Part shown: piece by piece, positions 25,443 through 35,109 of the stretch
Position numbering within the stretch: position 1 is the stretch's first letter
Layout of the letters: the number at the start of each line of letters is the position of its first letter
The notes under the pieces: model-generated
Database searches by the model: none
What the model saw: only the letters and a program-made list of their open reading frames with translations
What the model was told of the DNA's origin: nothing
Made by a program: the position numbers and the translations under genes
Assembly: GCA_934098735.1 (NCBI GenBank)
Contig: CAKOOS010000001.1
Location: forward strand, 1 to 64,000
Source of the DNA: an uncultured Bacilli bacterium
GTDB lineage: Bacteria > Bacillota_I > Bacilli_A > RF39 > UBA660
Length of the DNA stretch: 64,000 bases
Direction of reading: 5' to 3'

Positions 25443-26286
25443 TTTTTTACTTTATTTAAAAAATGAATTAAATTATTCAGATTATACCATAAGAAGTTAT
25501 CAGTTAGATTTAACTGATTTTTTTGCATTTGGAAACAATAATAGTATTGATTACTTAACTATTAATAGAGATGATGTTATGAAGTATTTAAAATATTTAG
25601 ATAATTCTAAATTAGAAAATACGACAATATCAAGAAGAATTAGTTGTTTAAGAACTTTTTATAATTATTTACTTGATCAAAAAATTATAAAGTCTAATAT
25701 ATTTAGAAATGTTAAAAATCCTAAAATTAATAAAAAGTTACCTAGCTATTTAAATTATATGGAGATTGAAGACTTACTTAACTCCTTAGATACTTCTACT
25801 TTTGAGGGACTAAGAAATAGATTGATTTTAGAAATTTTTTATTCAACTGGATGCCGAGTTAGTGAGCTTATAAATATAAAATTGATAAATATTGATTTTA
25901 CAAATAAAACGATAAGAATCTTGGGAAAAGGTAAAAAAGAAAGATTAGTATATTATGGAGATTATGTACAAAAATATTTAGATAAATATCTAAAGATGAA
26001 TCAAAATGCTAAAGGAGAATATCTTTTTGAAAATAATGGAAAACCATTAAAAGTATATGATATAGAAAAAATGGTTAAAGATACTACAGAACATATTTCT
26101 TTGCAAACTCATGTTACACCTCATACATTAAGGCACACGTTTGCAACACATTTACTTAATAATGGGGCAGATATTAGAACTGTTCAAGAGCTTTTAGGAC
26201 ATGCTAATTTAAGTACTACAGGAATTTATACTCATGTTTCAACGGATCGCTTAAAAGATGTATATTTTAAAGCCTTTAAAAGATAA
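25420..26286 (+). CDS. tyrosine recombinase, XerC/XerD family
   Basis: A 288-aa recombinase. The N-terminal SAM-like DNA-binding domain covers about residues 1-95. The catalytic domain has all the residues: Arg in TGCRVSELI, Lys in GKGKKER, HTLRHTFA, LLGHANLS and the nucleophile Tyr in IYTHVS. Its size and position in a housekeeping operon fit a Xer enzyme for chromosome dimer resolution better than a phage integrase. XerC and XerD cannot be told apart by eye. Confidence 0.9.
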   Translation: MKLKVVDSFLLYLKNELNYSDYTIRSYQLDLTDFFAFGNNNSIDYLTINRDDVMKYLKYLDNSKLENTTISRRISCLRTFYNYLLDQKIIKSNIFRNVKNPKINKKLPSYLNYMEIEDLLNSLDTSTFEGLRNRLILEIFYSTGCRVSELINIKLINIDFTNKTIRILGKGKKERLVYYGDYVQKYLDKYLKMNQNAKGEYLFENNGKPLKVYDIEKMVKDTTEHISLQTHVTPHTLRHTFATHLLNNGADIRTVQELLGHANLSTTGIYTHVSTDRLKDVYFKAFKR

Positions 26287-26358
26287 AAAAAGTTTTGTCG
26301 AGTAACTTGATATTTTTATAAAAGTATAGTTTAATAAAAACATTTAAAGGAGGAAAAA

Positions 26359-27249
26359 ATGAAGATATTGGAATGTAAAAATTTATATAAGAATTTTGGA
26401 AATAGACAAATTTTAAATAATGTCTCTTTTGAAATAGATGAAGGGGATATACTAGCATTTATAGGTCCGAATGGCAGTGGAAAGACAACAACAATAAAGC
26501 TTATTTTAGGACTTCAAAATATTACATCAGGTAAGGTAATAATTAATGGTTATGATAATAAAAAAGATTTTGTTAAAGCAATTGAAAGAGTAGGTGCAAT
26601 TGTAGAAAGCCCTGATACTTATATGTATTTATCTGGATGGCAAAATTTGAAGTTGGTAGCTAATTCTTACCAAAATATTTCAGATGATAAGATAAAAGAA
26701 GTTGTAAAACTAGTAGGACTTGAAAATAGAATAAAAGATAAAGTTAGTAAATATTCTTTGGGAATGAGACAAAGACTTGGGATAGCTAGAGCTTTATTAA
26801 ATGATCCCAATGTACTTATTTTAGATGAACCTACAAATGGACTTGATCCAGAGGGAATAAAAGATCTACGTGAACTTTTAAAAAAACTAGCAGAAAATAA
26901 AATGGGAATATTAATTTCTAGCCATAATTTGGCTGAACTTGAAAGTTTTTGCAATAAAGTTCTAATAATTGATAAAGGTAGTGTTATTGATTCTTCATCT
27001 GTTAAAGATATTTTAAAAAACGAAAATAAATATTTATTTAAGGTAAATAGTACTAAAAATATCAAAAATAAAAATATTCATAATGTAACCGATACTAGTT
27101 TTTCTTTTAATGGACATCAAGATGAGGTTGCAAAATTAATAAAGGAATTAGTAAATAAAGATATCTTGATTTATGAAGTTAAAGAAGAAGAACTTACACT
27201 TGAAGATGCTTTTTTAAGAAAAACAAAAAAAGAGGTAAAAAATGATTAG
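26359..27249 (+). CDS. ABC transporter ATP-binding protein, BcrA-type
   Basis: A 296-aa ATPase. It has Walker A (GPNGSGKTTT), the signature YSLGMRQRLG, Walker B (VLILDEPTNGLDP) and the switch SSHNLAELE. The YSLGMRQRLGIARAL form is typical of bacitracin/lantibiotic immunity exporters (BcrA, LanF), so a role in resistance to antimicrobial peptides is possible. AAAGGAGG precedes the start. The permease gene overlaps by 8 bp. Confidence 0.88.
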   Translation: MKILECKNLYKNFGNRQILNNVSFEIDEGDILAFIGPNGSGKTTTIKLILGLQNITSGKVIINGYDNKKDFVKAIERVGAIVESPDTYMYLSGWQNLKLVANSYQNISDDKIKEVVKLVGLENRIKDKVSKYSLGMRQRLGIARALLNDPNVLILDEPTNGLDPEGIKDLRELLKKLAENKMGILISSHNLAELESFCNKVLIIDKGSVIDSSSVKDILKNENKYLFKVNSTKNIKNKNIHNVTDTSFSFNGHQDEVAKLIKELVNKDILIYEVKEEELTLEDAFLRKTKKEVKND

Positions 27250-28675
27250 ATTAATTAAAAATGAAATGTATAAAATATTACATAAAAAAAGTACTTATGT
27301 TGTTTTAATTATTACTATTTTACTAATGTTTCTAGTAAGTTTTATTTACAAAAGTGATTTATTAAATATTAATAATTATTATAATGCTTATGAAGAAGAT
27401 CTTTATACTTCAGATAATTTTGATTCTGAACTTGAGAGAAAAGCTTATAATGATGCTTTAAATGATACTAAAAATAAATTAAATAAGTATACTAAAGATG
27501 ATTGGCAATATTATGTAGTTTATGAAAAATATTTTGATATATCAAAAAACTATTATGATTCATTATACATCCATAAAGAATTATTAAACGAAGCAAAAGA
27601 CCTTTATGAAAAGACTAATGAATCATTAGAAAATGATAATTGGAAATATTTTGTTAATGAGGATATTAAAAATGTAAAAGATGAATTAAATACTATTAAT
27701 GATACCATTAAAACTGGTAATTTAAGTGAAGAAGAGAAAAATAATTATAATGTTTTAGTTTATTCTAAAAATGTAGAATTAGAAATGCTTAATTATCGTC
27801 TTGAAGAAAATGTTTCTTATGGAAACTTCTTGGGAAATGATTATTTAAATAATGCTATTTATATGGTAAATTCATTATCTTCTAGTGTAGCAAATTATAA
27901 TTTGGCTAAAACAACTAAGGAAAAGAAAAATTATGAAGATGATGTTAAAAAATTTTATGAATATAAGTATACTTTAGAGACAAAAGAAGATACTAATAAT
28001 ACCCAAGATTTAAGATTTATTGTAATGAATTTTTTTGACGAATATTTATTTTTAATATTAGTATTTTCTATTATGATATCTGGGGCAATTGTAAGTGATG
28101 AATATAGTAAAGGGACAATTAAATCTCTTTTAGTAACTCCTCATAAACGTAGCTCTATTATACTTGCTAAGTTTATAACAGTTATTATTATGACTATATT
28201 ATTTATCTTTACTTCCTTTTTAGCTCAAATTCTTATTGGGGGAATACTTCTTGGTTTTTCTTCATTAAAGATAGATGTTGCTATTTATAATATAGCTAGT
28301 CAAAAAATGGTTATTATGAATTGTTTCAAATATTTTTTAATTAATCTTGGAACATACTTACCACAAATAATTTTATTATCAACTTTAGCTTTTATGGCAT
28401 CTACTGTTTTAGGTAGCACGGCTTTTGCTATTGCAATAACTTTTTGTGGATATATAGGATCATCAATAATAAATGGAATTGCCCTTTCATTTCCTAAGAA
28501 AATATTCAATTATTTTGTGACAACTTGTTGGAATTTTAATGATTATCTTTTTGGAGGTACATCAATTTATAATGTTTCATTGAAACACTCAATAATTGTT
28601 TGTTTAATATATTTTATTTTAATGATCATAATAATATTTGAAGTATTTAAAAGAAAGAATATAAAAAATATATAG
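27242..28675 (+). CDS. ABC-2 type permease with large extracytoplasmic domain
   Basis: A 477-aa permease. One N-terminal helix (STYVVLIITILLMFLVSFIY) is followed by a Tyr/Asn-rich outer region of about 210 residues, then about five helices with the conserved GAIVSDEYSKGTIKSLLVTP segment. This is the BcrB/YhcI plan with an enlarged outer domain. It partners the ATPase upstream; the substrate is unknown. Confidence 0.85.
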   Translation: MIRLIKNEMYKILHKKSTYVVLIITILLMFLVSFIYKSDLLNINNYYNAYEEDLYTSDNFDSELERKAYNDALNDTKNKLNKYTKDDWQYYVVYEKYFDISKNYYDSLYIHKELLNEAKDLYEKTNESLENDNWKYFVNEDIKNVKDELNTINDTIKTGNLSEEEKNNYNVLVYSKNVELEMLNYRLEENVSYGNFLGNDYLNNAIYMVNSLSSSVANYNLAKTTKEKKNYEDDVKKFYEYKYTLETKEDTNNTQDLRFIVMNFFDEYLFLILVFSIMISGAIVSDEYSKGTIKSLLVTPHKRSSIILAKFITVIIMTILFIFTSFLAQILIGGILLGFSSLKIDVAIYNIASQKMVIMNCFKYFLINLGTYLPQIILLSTLAFMASTVLGSTAFAIAITFCGYIGSSIINGIALSFPKKIFNYFVTTCWNFNDYLFGGTSIYNVSLKHSIIVCLIYFILMIIIIFEVFKRKNIKNI

Positions 28676-28682
28676 GTGATTT

Positions 28683-29831
28683 ATGAGAAAGAAAAAATTA
28701 ATTTACGGCTTAATTATAATTATTAGTTTATTAGTTTTTTCTTTTTCTTTTGGTCAAAAAAAAGATATAAAAAAAGATATAAAAAAAGATAATAAAGTAG
28801 ATCTTTATATAAATTCTTTAAAAAATGCTGAAGTTACTAATTTAAATAATAATATAAGAAGTGTTATATCAATTAATAATAATAGATATGAATCTAAATT
28901 ATTTAATTATGAAACAGAAGAAGAAATAAAAATAGAAAGTATTTTAAAAAAAGATAAGATAACAGATTTTTATAGTAAAATAAATGAACTTATTTATTTA
29001 AAGTATCCAAAGTTTATAGCAGATGTAATAAGTATAGATAATAAAAAAAGGGTGTACTGCTTAAAAGAATTAGAAATGGTTATTTATTTTTATGATTATG
29101 AGATAAGTCCTTCAGTACAAGAAGATTTATATTTGCATGTAAGTTATAAAGAAATAAAAGATTATCTAGATATTAGTGTAAATGTATCAGATAAAATAAA
29201 TAATGAAGATGGTTTTGAAGTCAATTTAAATAAGAAACTTATTGCAATTACGTTTGATGATGGACCTGGAGAATATACATCTTCTCTTTTAGATATATTA
29301 AATGATAATAAAGTAAAAGCAACATTTTTTATGCTAGGTAAAAATATAAATACTTATAAAGATACTGTTTTGAAAGCTCATAATATGGGAATGGAAATAG
29401 GTTATCATTCTTATGGACATAAAAGTTTTAAAAGACAAAAAGTTACGGAAATTATGGATGAGTTTAATTTAAGTAATCAATATTTAGAAAAAATAACTGG
29501 TGATACTTTCCATTTGATAAGGCCTCCCTATGGAATATACAATAAAAATATATTAAATGAAATGAATTCTTCTTTTATTTTATGGAGTGTTGATACTGAA
29601 GATTGGAGACACAGGGATGTAAACTATTTAGTTCATTACGTTTTAAATCATGCAAAAGATGGAGATATAATTCTTTTTCATGATATTCATTTAACAAGTG
29701 TTAAAGCTATTCAGAAATTACTTCCTGAACTTTATGTAAATGGATACCAAGTTGTAACAGTTTCTACTTTAGCAAATAGTTTTAATATGCCTATAGAAAA
29801 TAAAATGGTTTATCATAATTTTACTAGATAA
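28683..29831 (+). CDS. polysaccharide deacetylase (NodB domain)
   Basis: A 382-aa membrane-anchored enzyme. An N-terminal helix precedes a Lys/Asp linker (KKDIKKDIKKDNK) built from 12-bp DNA repeats. A domain of about 130 residues then leads to the NodB barrel. The barrel has ITFDDGPGEYTS, the metal-binding YHSYGHKSF, RPPYG, WSVDTEDW and ILFHDIH. All catalytic residues are present. It probably deacetylates peptidoglycan or another wall glycan. RBS AGGTGATTT. Confidence 0.92.
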   Translation: MRKKKLIYGLIIIISLLVFSFSFGQKKDIKKDIKKDNKVDLYINSLKNAEVTNLNNNIRSVISINNNRYESKLFNYETEEEIKIESILKKDKITDFYSKINELIYLKYPKFIADVISIDNKKRVYCLKELEMVIYFYDYEISPSVQEDLYLHVSYKEIKDYLDISVNVSDKINNEDGFEVNLNKKLIAITFDDGPGEYTSSLLDILNDNKVKATFFMLGKNINTYKDTVLKAHNMGMEIGYHSYGHKSFKRQKVTEIMDEFNLSNQYLEKITGDTFHLIRPPYGIYNKNILNEMNSSFILWSVDTEDWRHRDVNYLVHYVLNHAKDGDIILFHDIHLTSVKAIQKLLPELYVNGYQVVTVSTLANSFNMPIENKMVYHNFTR

Positions 29832-30198
29832 TGCCTACATCATCAGGATCATTTGTAGTTACTTCATTTACTAAATAAATGGCTCCACCTATTAAAAACA
29901 AAATGGCAGCGATAAGCTGAATGAATGTGGAGCGATATTTTTTATCTTGAAAGTTCTTTTCCATTTTTCCTAGATCTTCAGTTAGTAATAAAACAAAATA
30001 TAAGTATATAAAAAAAGCTACAACAAATATGGAAATATTAATTATTTTTTCTTTTCCATAAGCACTTTTATCTTTGTTAAGTAAATACTTTCGGTCATAC
30101 ATATTGGAAATTAATGCAAAGGCTGCTACAAAAAAATAAATTATCCAGATTAGGTCTTCATTTCTTAAACGTTTTAATTTTTCGCTGATTTCATTCAT
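29824..30198 (-). CDS. hypothetical membrane protein, three helices
   Basis: A 124-aa protein. A charged N-terminus (ISEKLKRLRNEDL) and three hydrophobic helices are followed by an acidic tail. No family was recognised. It converges on the deacetylase gene with an 8-bp overlap of the 3' ends. The start has no clear ribosome site. Confidence 0.65.
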   Translation of the reverse strand: MNEISEKLKRLRNEDLIWIIYFFVAAFALISNMYDRKYLLNKDKSAYGKEKIINISIFVVAFFIYLYFVLLLTEDLGKMEKNFQDKKYRSTFIQLIAAILFLIGGAIYLVNEVTTNDPDDVGII

Positions 30199-30232
30199 GG
30201 TTAATTTTATGAAATTTTAATATAAATAGAAG

Positions 30233-30261
30233 TTGCTAAACATTTGCTAATATGGTATGAT
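30233..30261 (+). promoter_or_regulatory. sigma-A promoter of the pilin-VWA gene
   Basis: TTGCTA (30233-30238), 17 bp, then TATGAT (30256-30261), 19 bp before the start codon. Confidence 0.7.
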
Positions 30262-30279
30262 TTGATAGAGGATAGAATT

Positions 30280-32307
30280 ATGAAAAAAAAGGGTTTTACT
30301 TTAGTTGAGCTTCTTGCTGTAATTATTATTTTGGCAATTGTTATTGCCCTTAGTACCAGGGGATTTATTGTTATACAAAAACGTATTTTAGAGGGGCAAT
30401 TTAAAAATGTTTCACAAGATATTTTAAATAAAGCTGAAGAGTATGCACGCTCGACAGGAACAACTGAACCAATTGATATAAATGTCCAATTTTTAATTGA
30501 AAATGGATTAATTACGCCGGATGATAAAGAATATATTTATGATCCAAGAGATAGAAGTAATGTTCTTAATTGTTATGTTATTCATATTGTTTTAGAAAAT
30601 GGTGAATATGTTGCTACTTGGAATGAATCTACAGAAAAAAAATGTACTTCAGAGGTAGTTAGATATGAAAATGAGATATATTGTAATGGTGAAAAATGTA
30701 AAACAAATGAAGATGATTGGTATACTGGAGAAGTAACATTAAGTATTAATAAAATAGAAAATCTCATAGGAAATAATACTTGGACTTTAGAGTGGTCAAG
30801 TTTAAATGGTTTTTATGAAAAACAATCTAGTGATATTTGTAAAAGTGTTGATTGTATGAAAGTAAAGGCAACTGCTACGAATGTTTTAAATACTACTTAT
30901 AGTGCTTTACTTAAAGTTGGCACTGGGGAAGATGAAAAAATATATAATTATTCAGCAGTAGTAAAAATAGATAATGAAAAACCTGTTGCTATAAGTAGAG
31001 AAATTGAAATTGATTATACTAAAGATAGTGAACTTGTAATAGATGCTACAGATATAAGTGGTTCAGGTATTAAGGGATATGCAATTGTTAGTAAAAATAA
31101 AAGTTGTACTGATGTTCCTTTAGATGAATTTAAATTAGGAGCAATAAAAATTACTGCAAAAGGCAATTATAAATTATGTATTTTAGATAATGCAGGGAAT
31201 ATTACAACAGATGACAAAGATTTAGTTATAAATGGTGTTTCTTTTAAAGATGATTATGATAATGGTGGATCAGGATCTGTTGGAAAAGGTAAAGATATAT
31301 TTTATATTGAGAATGAGGCAAATTATCCCCTTCTTGTTCCATCCAGGGATGGCTATACATTTATTTCCTGGGTTGATGGAAATGGTGATAAAATTTATGA
31401 TTTTAAACAATTAGATGATATTGATGAAATTGAAGCAAAATGGAAAATTATTGATAAAGAAATATCTGTTGATAAAACTGATAAAAATACGATGGGGACT
31501 TTAATTCCTAATAAAATAAATATGATTTTGGTTTTAGATGTTTCAGGAAGTATGAGTGGAAGTAATTTAACAAATCTAAAGGAAGTATCTAGAACTTTAA
31601 TAAGCAATATGTCTTTTGATGTAGGCTCAACTGTAACGATAATTTCTTTTGAATCAACGGCTCGAGAAGTTTTGGTGGCTGGAACTAATATGGAAGAAGC
31701 TATTCAAAGTATTAATTCTTTAAGTGCTGATGGAGGTACTACATTTAGTAATGCTTTATATCACACTAACAATGTTATTAATGATAATTTCTTAGGAAAT
31801 GATAATAATTATGTAATATTTGTAAGTGATGGAAAAGGTGGAGATGTACCTGAAAGTACTGTTGAAAATATCAAAAAAAATGTTCAAACAGTTTATTCGA
31901 TTGGAATTGGTAAAAGTGTATCAACTAGTGGCTTAATAAAAATAGCTTCTCCGGATAGATACTATTCATCTGTTGATGGTATAGATAGCTTAAAAGAAAT
32001 ATTTTCGACAATTCAAAAAGAAATAAGAATACAGGAAACTGTTAAGTCTTTAAATGGTCTTATAAATTTGCCTGATTTAGTAGTAAGTGATGAAAATCCT
32101 TTTATTCTATATAATGGTGAACTTGATAAAGATAATAATTTAATTCCAATTGGCACATTTAAATCTATTTCAGAAATGCAAGGCATTTTAACAGAAAATA
32201 ATAATGGCTATAATTTGGATTTAGCTAAAGTGGATAGAATGTATAAATTAAAAGGAAATGTAGCTAATATAAGCTTTAAATACTATTTTGAAGGTGATAA
32301 ATCATGA
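30280..32307 (+). CDS. modular pilin with InlB-repeat and VWA domains
   Basis: A 675-aa protein. It starts with a class III prepilin signal (KKKG then FTLVELLAVIIILAIVIALS, Glu at mature position 5). A pilin-like head and an Ig-like stretch follow. One InlB-type repeat lies at about residues 340-388 (YPLLVPSRDGYTFISWVDG). A von Willebrand A domain lies at about 415-600 with a complete metal site: DVSGSMSGS, the Thr in DGGTTFSNAL and FVSDGKGG. VWA-bearing pilins are known as adhesive tip pilins of streptococcal type IV pili. The ATG at 30280 (AGAGGAT site) was chosen. It overlaps the next gene by 4 bp. Confidence 0.85.
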   Translation: MKKKGFTLVELLAVIIILAIVIALSTRGFIVIQKRILEGQFKNVSQDILNKAEEYARSTGTTEPIDINVQFLIENGLITPDDKEYIYDPRDRSNVLNCYVIHIVLENGEYVATWNESTEKKCTSEVVRYENEIYCNGEKCKTNEDDWYTGEVTLSINKIENLIGNNTWTLEWSSLNGFYEKQSSDICKSVDCMKVKATATNVLNTTYSALLKVGTGEDEKIYNYSAVVKIDNEKPVAISREIEIDYTKDSELVIDATDISGSGIKGYAIVSKNKSCTDVPLDEFKLGAIKITAKGNYKLCILDNAGNITTDDKDLVINGVSFKDDYDNGGSGSVGKGKDIFYIENEANYPLLVPSRDGYTFISWVDGNGDKIYDFKQLDDIDEIEAKWKIIDKEISVDKTDKNTMGTLIPNKINMILVLDVSGSMSGSNLTNLKEVSRTLISNMSFDVGSTVTIISFESTAREVLVAGTNMEEAIQSINSLSADGGTTFSNALYHTNNVINDNFLGNDNNYVIFVSDGKGGDVPESTVENIKKNVQTVYSIGIGKSVSTSGLIKIASPDRYYSSVDGIDSLKEIFSTIQKEIRIQETVKSLNGLINLPDLVVSDENPFILYNGELDKDNNLIPIGTFKSISEMQGILTENNNGYNLDLAKVDRMYKLKGNVANISFKYYFEGDKS

Positions 32308-33110
32308 ATAAAATAAATTTAATTTTAATTTTCTTAGTTTGTTTAGTTTTGGGAGTAATTATTTTCTTCAAAATAGATAATAAAGAAAAAAAACAAGACT
32401 TAGTTAAAATAAATGATAGTAGTTTTACATTAAATGATGTAGCTAATAAATTTTTAGAAAGTAGTTATGCTAAAGAAAATAAATGTAAAGTAAAAATTTT
32501 AAGCGATAGCATGAATATTAAATGTAATAATGTAAATGATAATTATTTATTTAATAAAGAAGAATTAGAAGTAGTAACAAATAAAAATGGTTTAGAGGTA
32601 TTTAAATATTTAGTTAATGGTTTAGAGGAGCTTCATGGTTATGAAAAAGATGAATATTTAAATACTATAACAAGATTTATTAATAATGAAATTAGTATTA
32701 ATGGTTTATGGTTTTATAAACAAGATGATGGAATCCATTTAAAAGTTCTTTTAAATGAAAAACTTCAAAAAGATAAGGAATTAGAAGTACTTCATAGTGA
32801 AGAAATAAAAAGCATAGATGATGTTGGTTATGAGTATGAAAATAATAATTATAGACTAACAGGGTTTAGAATATCAACTGATGAGTCAATGTTTATATAT
32901 GCTTTTGATATAACTTTTAGTGGACCTGACTTTAATAAATATGTTTTAGTAAAATATTTTGATAATAATAAGAAATTATTACAAGAAAGTAAAGTATTAT
33001 TAAGTGATTGTGAAAATTATGGAAATGATTATTTAAATTTGGTAGTAACAACAAATTTTAATGAAGTTGATTTTAGAAATGTTAATTACTATTCCATTAG
33101 TTTGATTTAA
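32304..33110 (+). CDS. hypothetical membrane-anchored protein, partner of the pilin-VWA gene
   Basis: A 268-aa protein. One N-terminal helix (INLILIFLVCLVLGVIIFF) is followed by a charged outer domain with four Cys residues (NKCKVKIL, NIKCNNV and others). No family was recognised. The 4-bp ATGA overlap makes it translationally coupled to the VWA pilin, so it may be an assembly or anchoring partner. That is inference. Confidence 0.75.
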   Translation: MNKINLILIFLVCLVLGVIIFFKIDNKEKKQDLVKINDSSFTLNDVANKFLESSYAKENKCKVKILSDSMNIKCNNVNDNYLFNKEELEVVTNKNGLEVFKYLVNGLEELHGYEKDEYLNTITRFINNEISINGLWFYKQDDGIHLKVLLNEKLQKDKELEVLHSEEIKSIDDVGYEYENNNYRLTGFRISTDESMFIYAFDITFSGPDFNKYVLVKYFDNNKKLLQESKVLLSDCENYGNDYLNLVVTTNFNEVDFRNVNYYSISLI

Positions 33111-33115
33111 TTATT

Positions 33116-33144
33116 TTGCAAATTATTTTATTTAATAGTATACT
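33116..33144 (+). promoter_or_regulatory. sigma-A promoter of cdsA
   Basis: TTGCAA (33116-33121), 17 bp, then TATACT (33139-33144). Confidence 0.7.
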
Positions 33145-33171
33145 ATTTATTAGATTATGGAGGTTAGATAT

Positions 33172-33960
33172 TTGAAAACAAGAATAATTAGTGCTTTTGT
33201 TGCTTTGTTAATAGTTGTTCCTTTAGTTTTTTTAGGAGGAGTATTTTATGAGGTTTTAATTGCTTTTGCTTCATTATTAGCATTAAAAGAAATATATGAT
33301 TTAAAAAAATCACATAAGAGTTACCCAAATACCGTAAAATATATTGGGATGATTAGTTTATTATTAATTGTTTTATCTAATTTTAAAGATTTGACAATTT
33401 ATAATGGAATTAGTTATCAAATTTTGGCTTTGATAACTTTATTCATTCTTATGCCAACTGTATTTTATAAAAATAATGAGTATGAAATGCAAGATGCAAT
33501 TTATTTATTAGGAATTATTTTATTTTTAGGTTTATCTTTTAATATTTTTCTTATAATCAGACTTAGAAATATTAAGATATTTGGATTCTTAATTTTAATT
33601 CCTACTTTAAATGATATTTTTGCTTATCTAATTGGTTCAAAATTTGGTAAGCATAAAATGTGTGAAAAAATAAGTCCTCATAAAACTTGGGAAGGTTCTT
33701 TAGGAGGATTGTTAGTTGGCACTATTGGTAGTATAGTTTATTATTACTTTCTAATTGGAAATATAAATTTAAAAGTAATTGTCATAACTATTATTTTATC
33801 GATGGCAGGTCAAATTGGAGATTTAGTAATGAGTAAAATTAAAAGAGAAAATGAAATTAAAGATTTTTCTAATTTAATGCCTGGTCATGGAGGAATGCTT
33901 GATAGACTTGATAGTACAATATTTGTATTTATGACTTATATGTTTTTAATGATATTTTAA
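33172..33960 (+). CDS. cdsA: phosphatidate cytidylyltransferase
   Basis: A 262-aa polytopic enzyme. It carries the signature near the C-terminus (MSKIKRENEIKDFSN, then MPGHGGMLDRLDS) and SPHKTWEGSLGG before it. It makes CDP-diacylglycerol for phospholipid synthesis. The TTG at 33172 is well spaced from GGAGG; the ATG at 33157 overlaps that site. It comes just before the RseP gene, as in the Bacillus cdsA-dxr-rasP region, but dxr is missing. Confidence 0.93.
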   Translation: MKTRIISAFVALLIVVPLVFLGGVFYEVLIAFASLLALKEIYDLKKSHKSYPNTVKYIGMISLLLIVLSNFKDLTIYNGISYQILALITLFILMPTVFYKNNEYEMQDAIYLLGIILFLGLSFNIFLIIRLRNIKIFGFLILIPTLNDIFAYLIGSKFGKHKMCEKISPHKTWEGSLGGLLVGTIGSIVYYYFLIGNINLKVIVITIILSMAGQIGDLVMSKIKRENEIKDFSNLMPGHGGMLDRLDSTIFVFMTYMFLMIF

Positions 33961-33972
33961 GGAGGGATAAAA

Positions 33973-35022
33973 ATGTGGTTTGTTTCATTATTAATTTTAA
34001 TATTTATACTTGGTATTATAATTTTAGTTCATGAATTTGGACATTTTATCTGGGCTAAAAAGTTTGGAGTTCATATATATGAATTTTCAATAGGTATGGG
34101 GCCAATAATTCATACACATAAGGGAAAAGATAATATAGATTATAATATTAGAGCTTTTCCAATTGGTGGTTTTGTATCAATGGCTGGTGAAGTTTATGAA
34201 GATGATAATAGTAAAATAAAAAAAGAAGATTACATGTGTAATAAAGCATGGTGGAAAAGATTAATAATTTTAGTTGCTGGAGTTGTAAATAATTTTATAC
34301 TAGCTATTGTTCTTTTATTTATAAGTGCACTTATATGGGGAGGTAATACTTTAAAACCAGTAGTTAAAAATGCTATGGCTGGTTATCCAATGGCTGAAGC
34401 TGGTGTTAAAAGTGGAGATACTATTACAGCAATTAATGGTTATAAAGTATCAAGCTGGGACGTTGCTCAAATAGTTTTAGCTATGAAAAATAAAAACGAA
34501 TATTATACTTTTGATATTAAACATGAAGATGGTTCAAAAGAGACTCTTAAAGTTGTTCCAAAGGTAGTAGAGGAAGATGGAACAAAAAGAGAGGTATTTG
34601 GTATTGAAATTGAAAATAATACTTTAACTGGTTTTGGTGGAGCAATAAAGTATGCTTTCTTAAAATTTGAAAGTGTTGTTCATTCAATGTGGTTAACGGT
34701 AACTGGCCTTATAACTGGTAAAATTTCAACGAGTGCTTTATCAGGACCTGTTGGAATGTATAAAGTAATAGATGAATCAGTATCTTATGGCATTAATTAT
34801 ATGATTTATATAACGGCATTCTTATCAATTAATGTTGGATTTATAAATATCTTACCATTCCCAGCTTTTGATGGTGGAAGAGTATTCTTTGTTTTAGTTG
34901 AGAAGATTAAAGGTAGTCCAGTTAATGCTAAGTTTGAAAATACTTGTCATTTAGTTGGCTTTGCACTCCTTTTATTACTTATGCTTTATATAACAATTCA
35001 AGATATTATTAGATTATTCTAA
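33973..35022 (+). CDS. rseP: RseP/RasP-type site-2 metalloprotease
   Basis: A 349-aa M50 protease. It has the zinc site LVHEFGHFIWAKKFGV in the first helix, a single PDZ domain (about 115-200, with AEAGVKSGDTITAINGYKV) and the third-ligand motif NILPFPAFDGGRVFF. RasP cleaves anti-sigma factors and signal-peptide remnants inside the membrane. An AAGGAGGG site precedes the ATG. It is cotranscribed with cdsA. Confidence 0.95.
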   Translation: MWFVSLLILIFILGIIILVHEFGHFIWAKKFGVHIYEFSIGMGPIIHTHKGKDNIDYNIRAFPIGGFVSMAGEVYEDDNSKIKKEDYMCNKAWWKRLIILVAGVVNNFILAIVLLFISALIWGGNTLKPVVKNAMAGYPMAEAGVKSGDTITAINGYKVSSWDVAQIVLAMKNKNEYYTFDIKHEDGSKETLKVVPKVVEEDGTKREVFGIEIENNTLTGFGGAIKYAFLKFESVVHSMWLTVTGLITGKISTSALSGPVGMYKVIDESVSYGINYMIYITAFLSINVGFINILPFPAFDGGRVFFVLVEKIKGSPVNAKFENTCHLVGFALLLLLMLYITIQDIIRLF

Positions 35023-35047
35023 GCATGCAAAGAAGCATGCTTTTTTA
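35021..35047 (+). terminator. terminator after rseP
   Basis: AAGCATGC and GCATGCTT form an 8-bp perfect stem followed by six T. Confidence 0.88.
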
Positions 35048-35075
35048 TTTTAAGGAATAAAATTAGTAAAAATGC

Positions 35076-35104
35076 TTGTGTTATTGGTGTTTTTTTGGTA
35101 GAAT
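35076..35104 (+). promoter_or_regulatory. sigma-A promoter of rpsB-tsf
   Basis: TTGTGT (35076-35081), 17 bp, then TAGAAT (35099-35104). It leaves an untranslated leader of about 105 nt. Confidence 0.65.
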
Positions 35105-35109
35105 TTTAA

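Noticed and set aside
25420..26286. Reading the Xer gene as an integrase of a mobile element.
   Set aside because: It sits in an overlapping operon with housekeeping-type genes, has Xer length and motifs, and no attachment repeats were seen.
26359..28675. Assigning the BcrA-type exporter as the immunity system of the peptide cassette.
   Set aside because: The motif YSLGMRQRLG is suggestive, but the genes lie 23 kb apart and nothing in the sequence links them.
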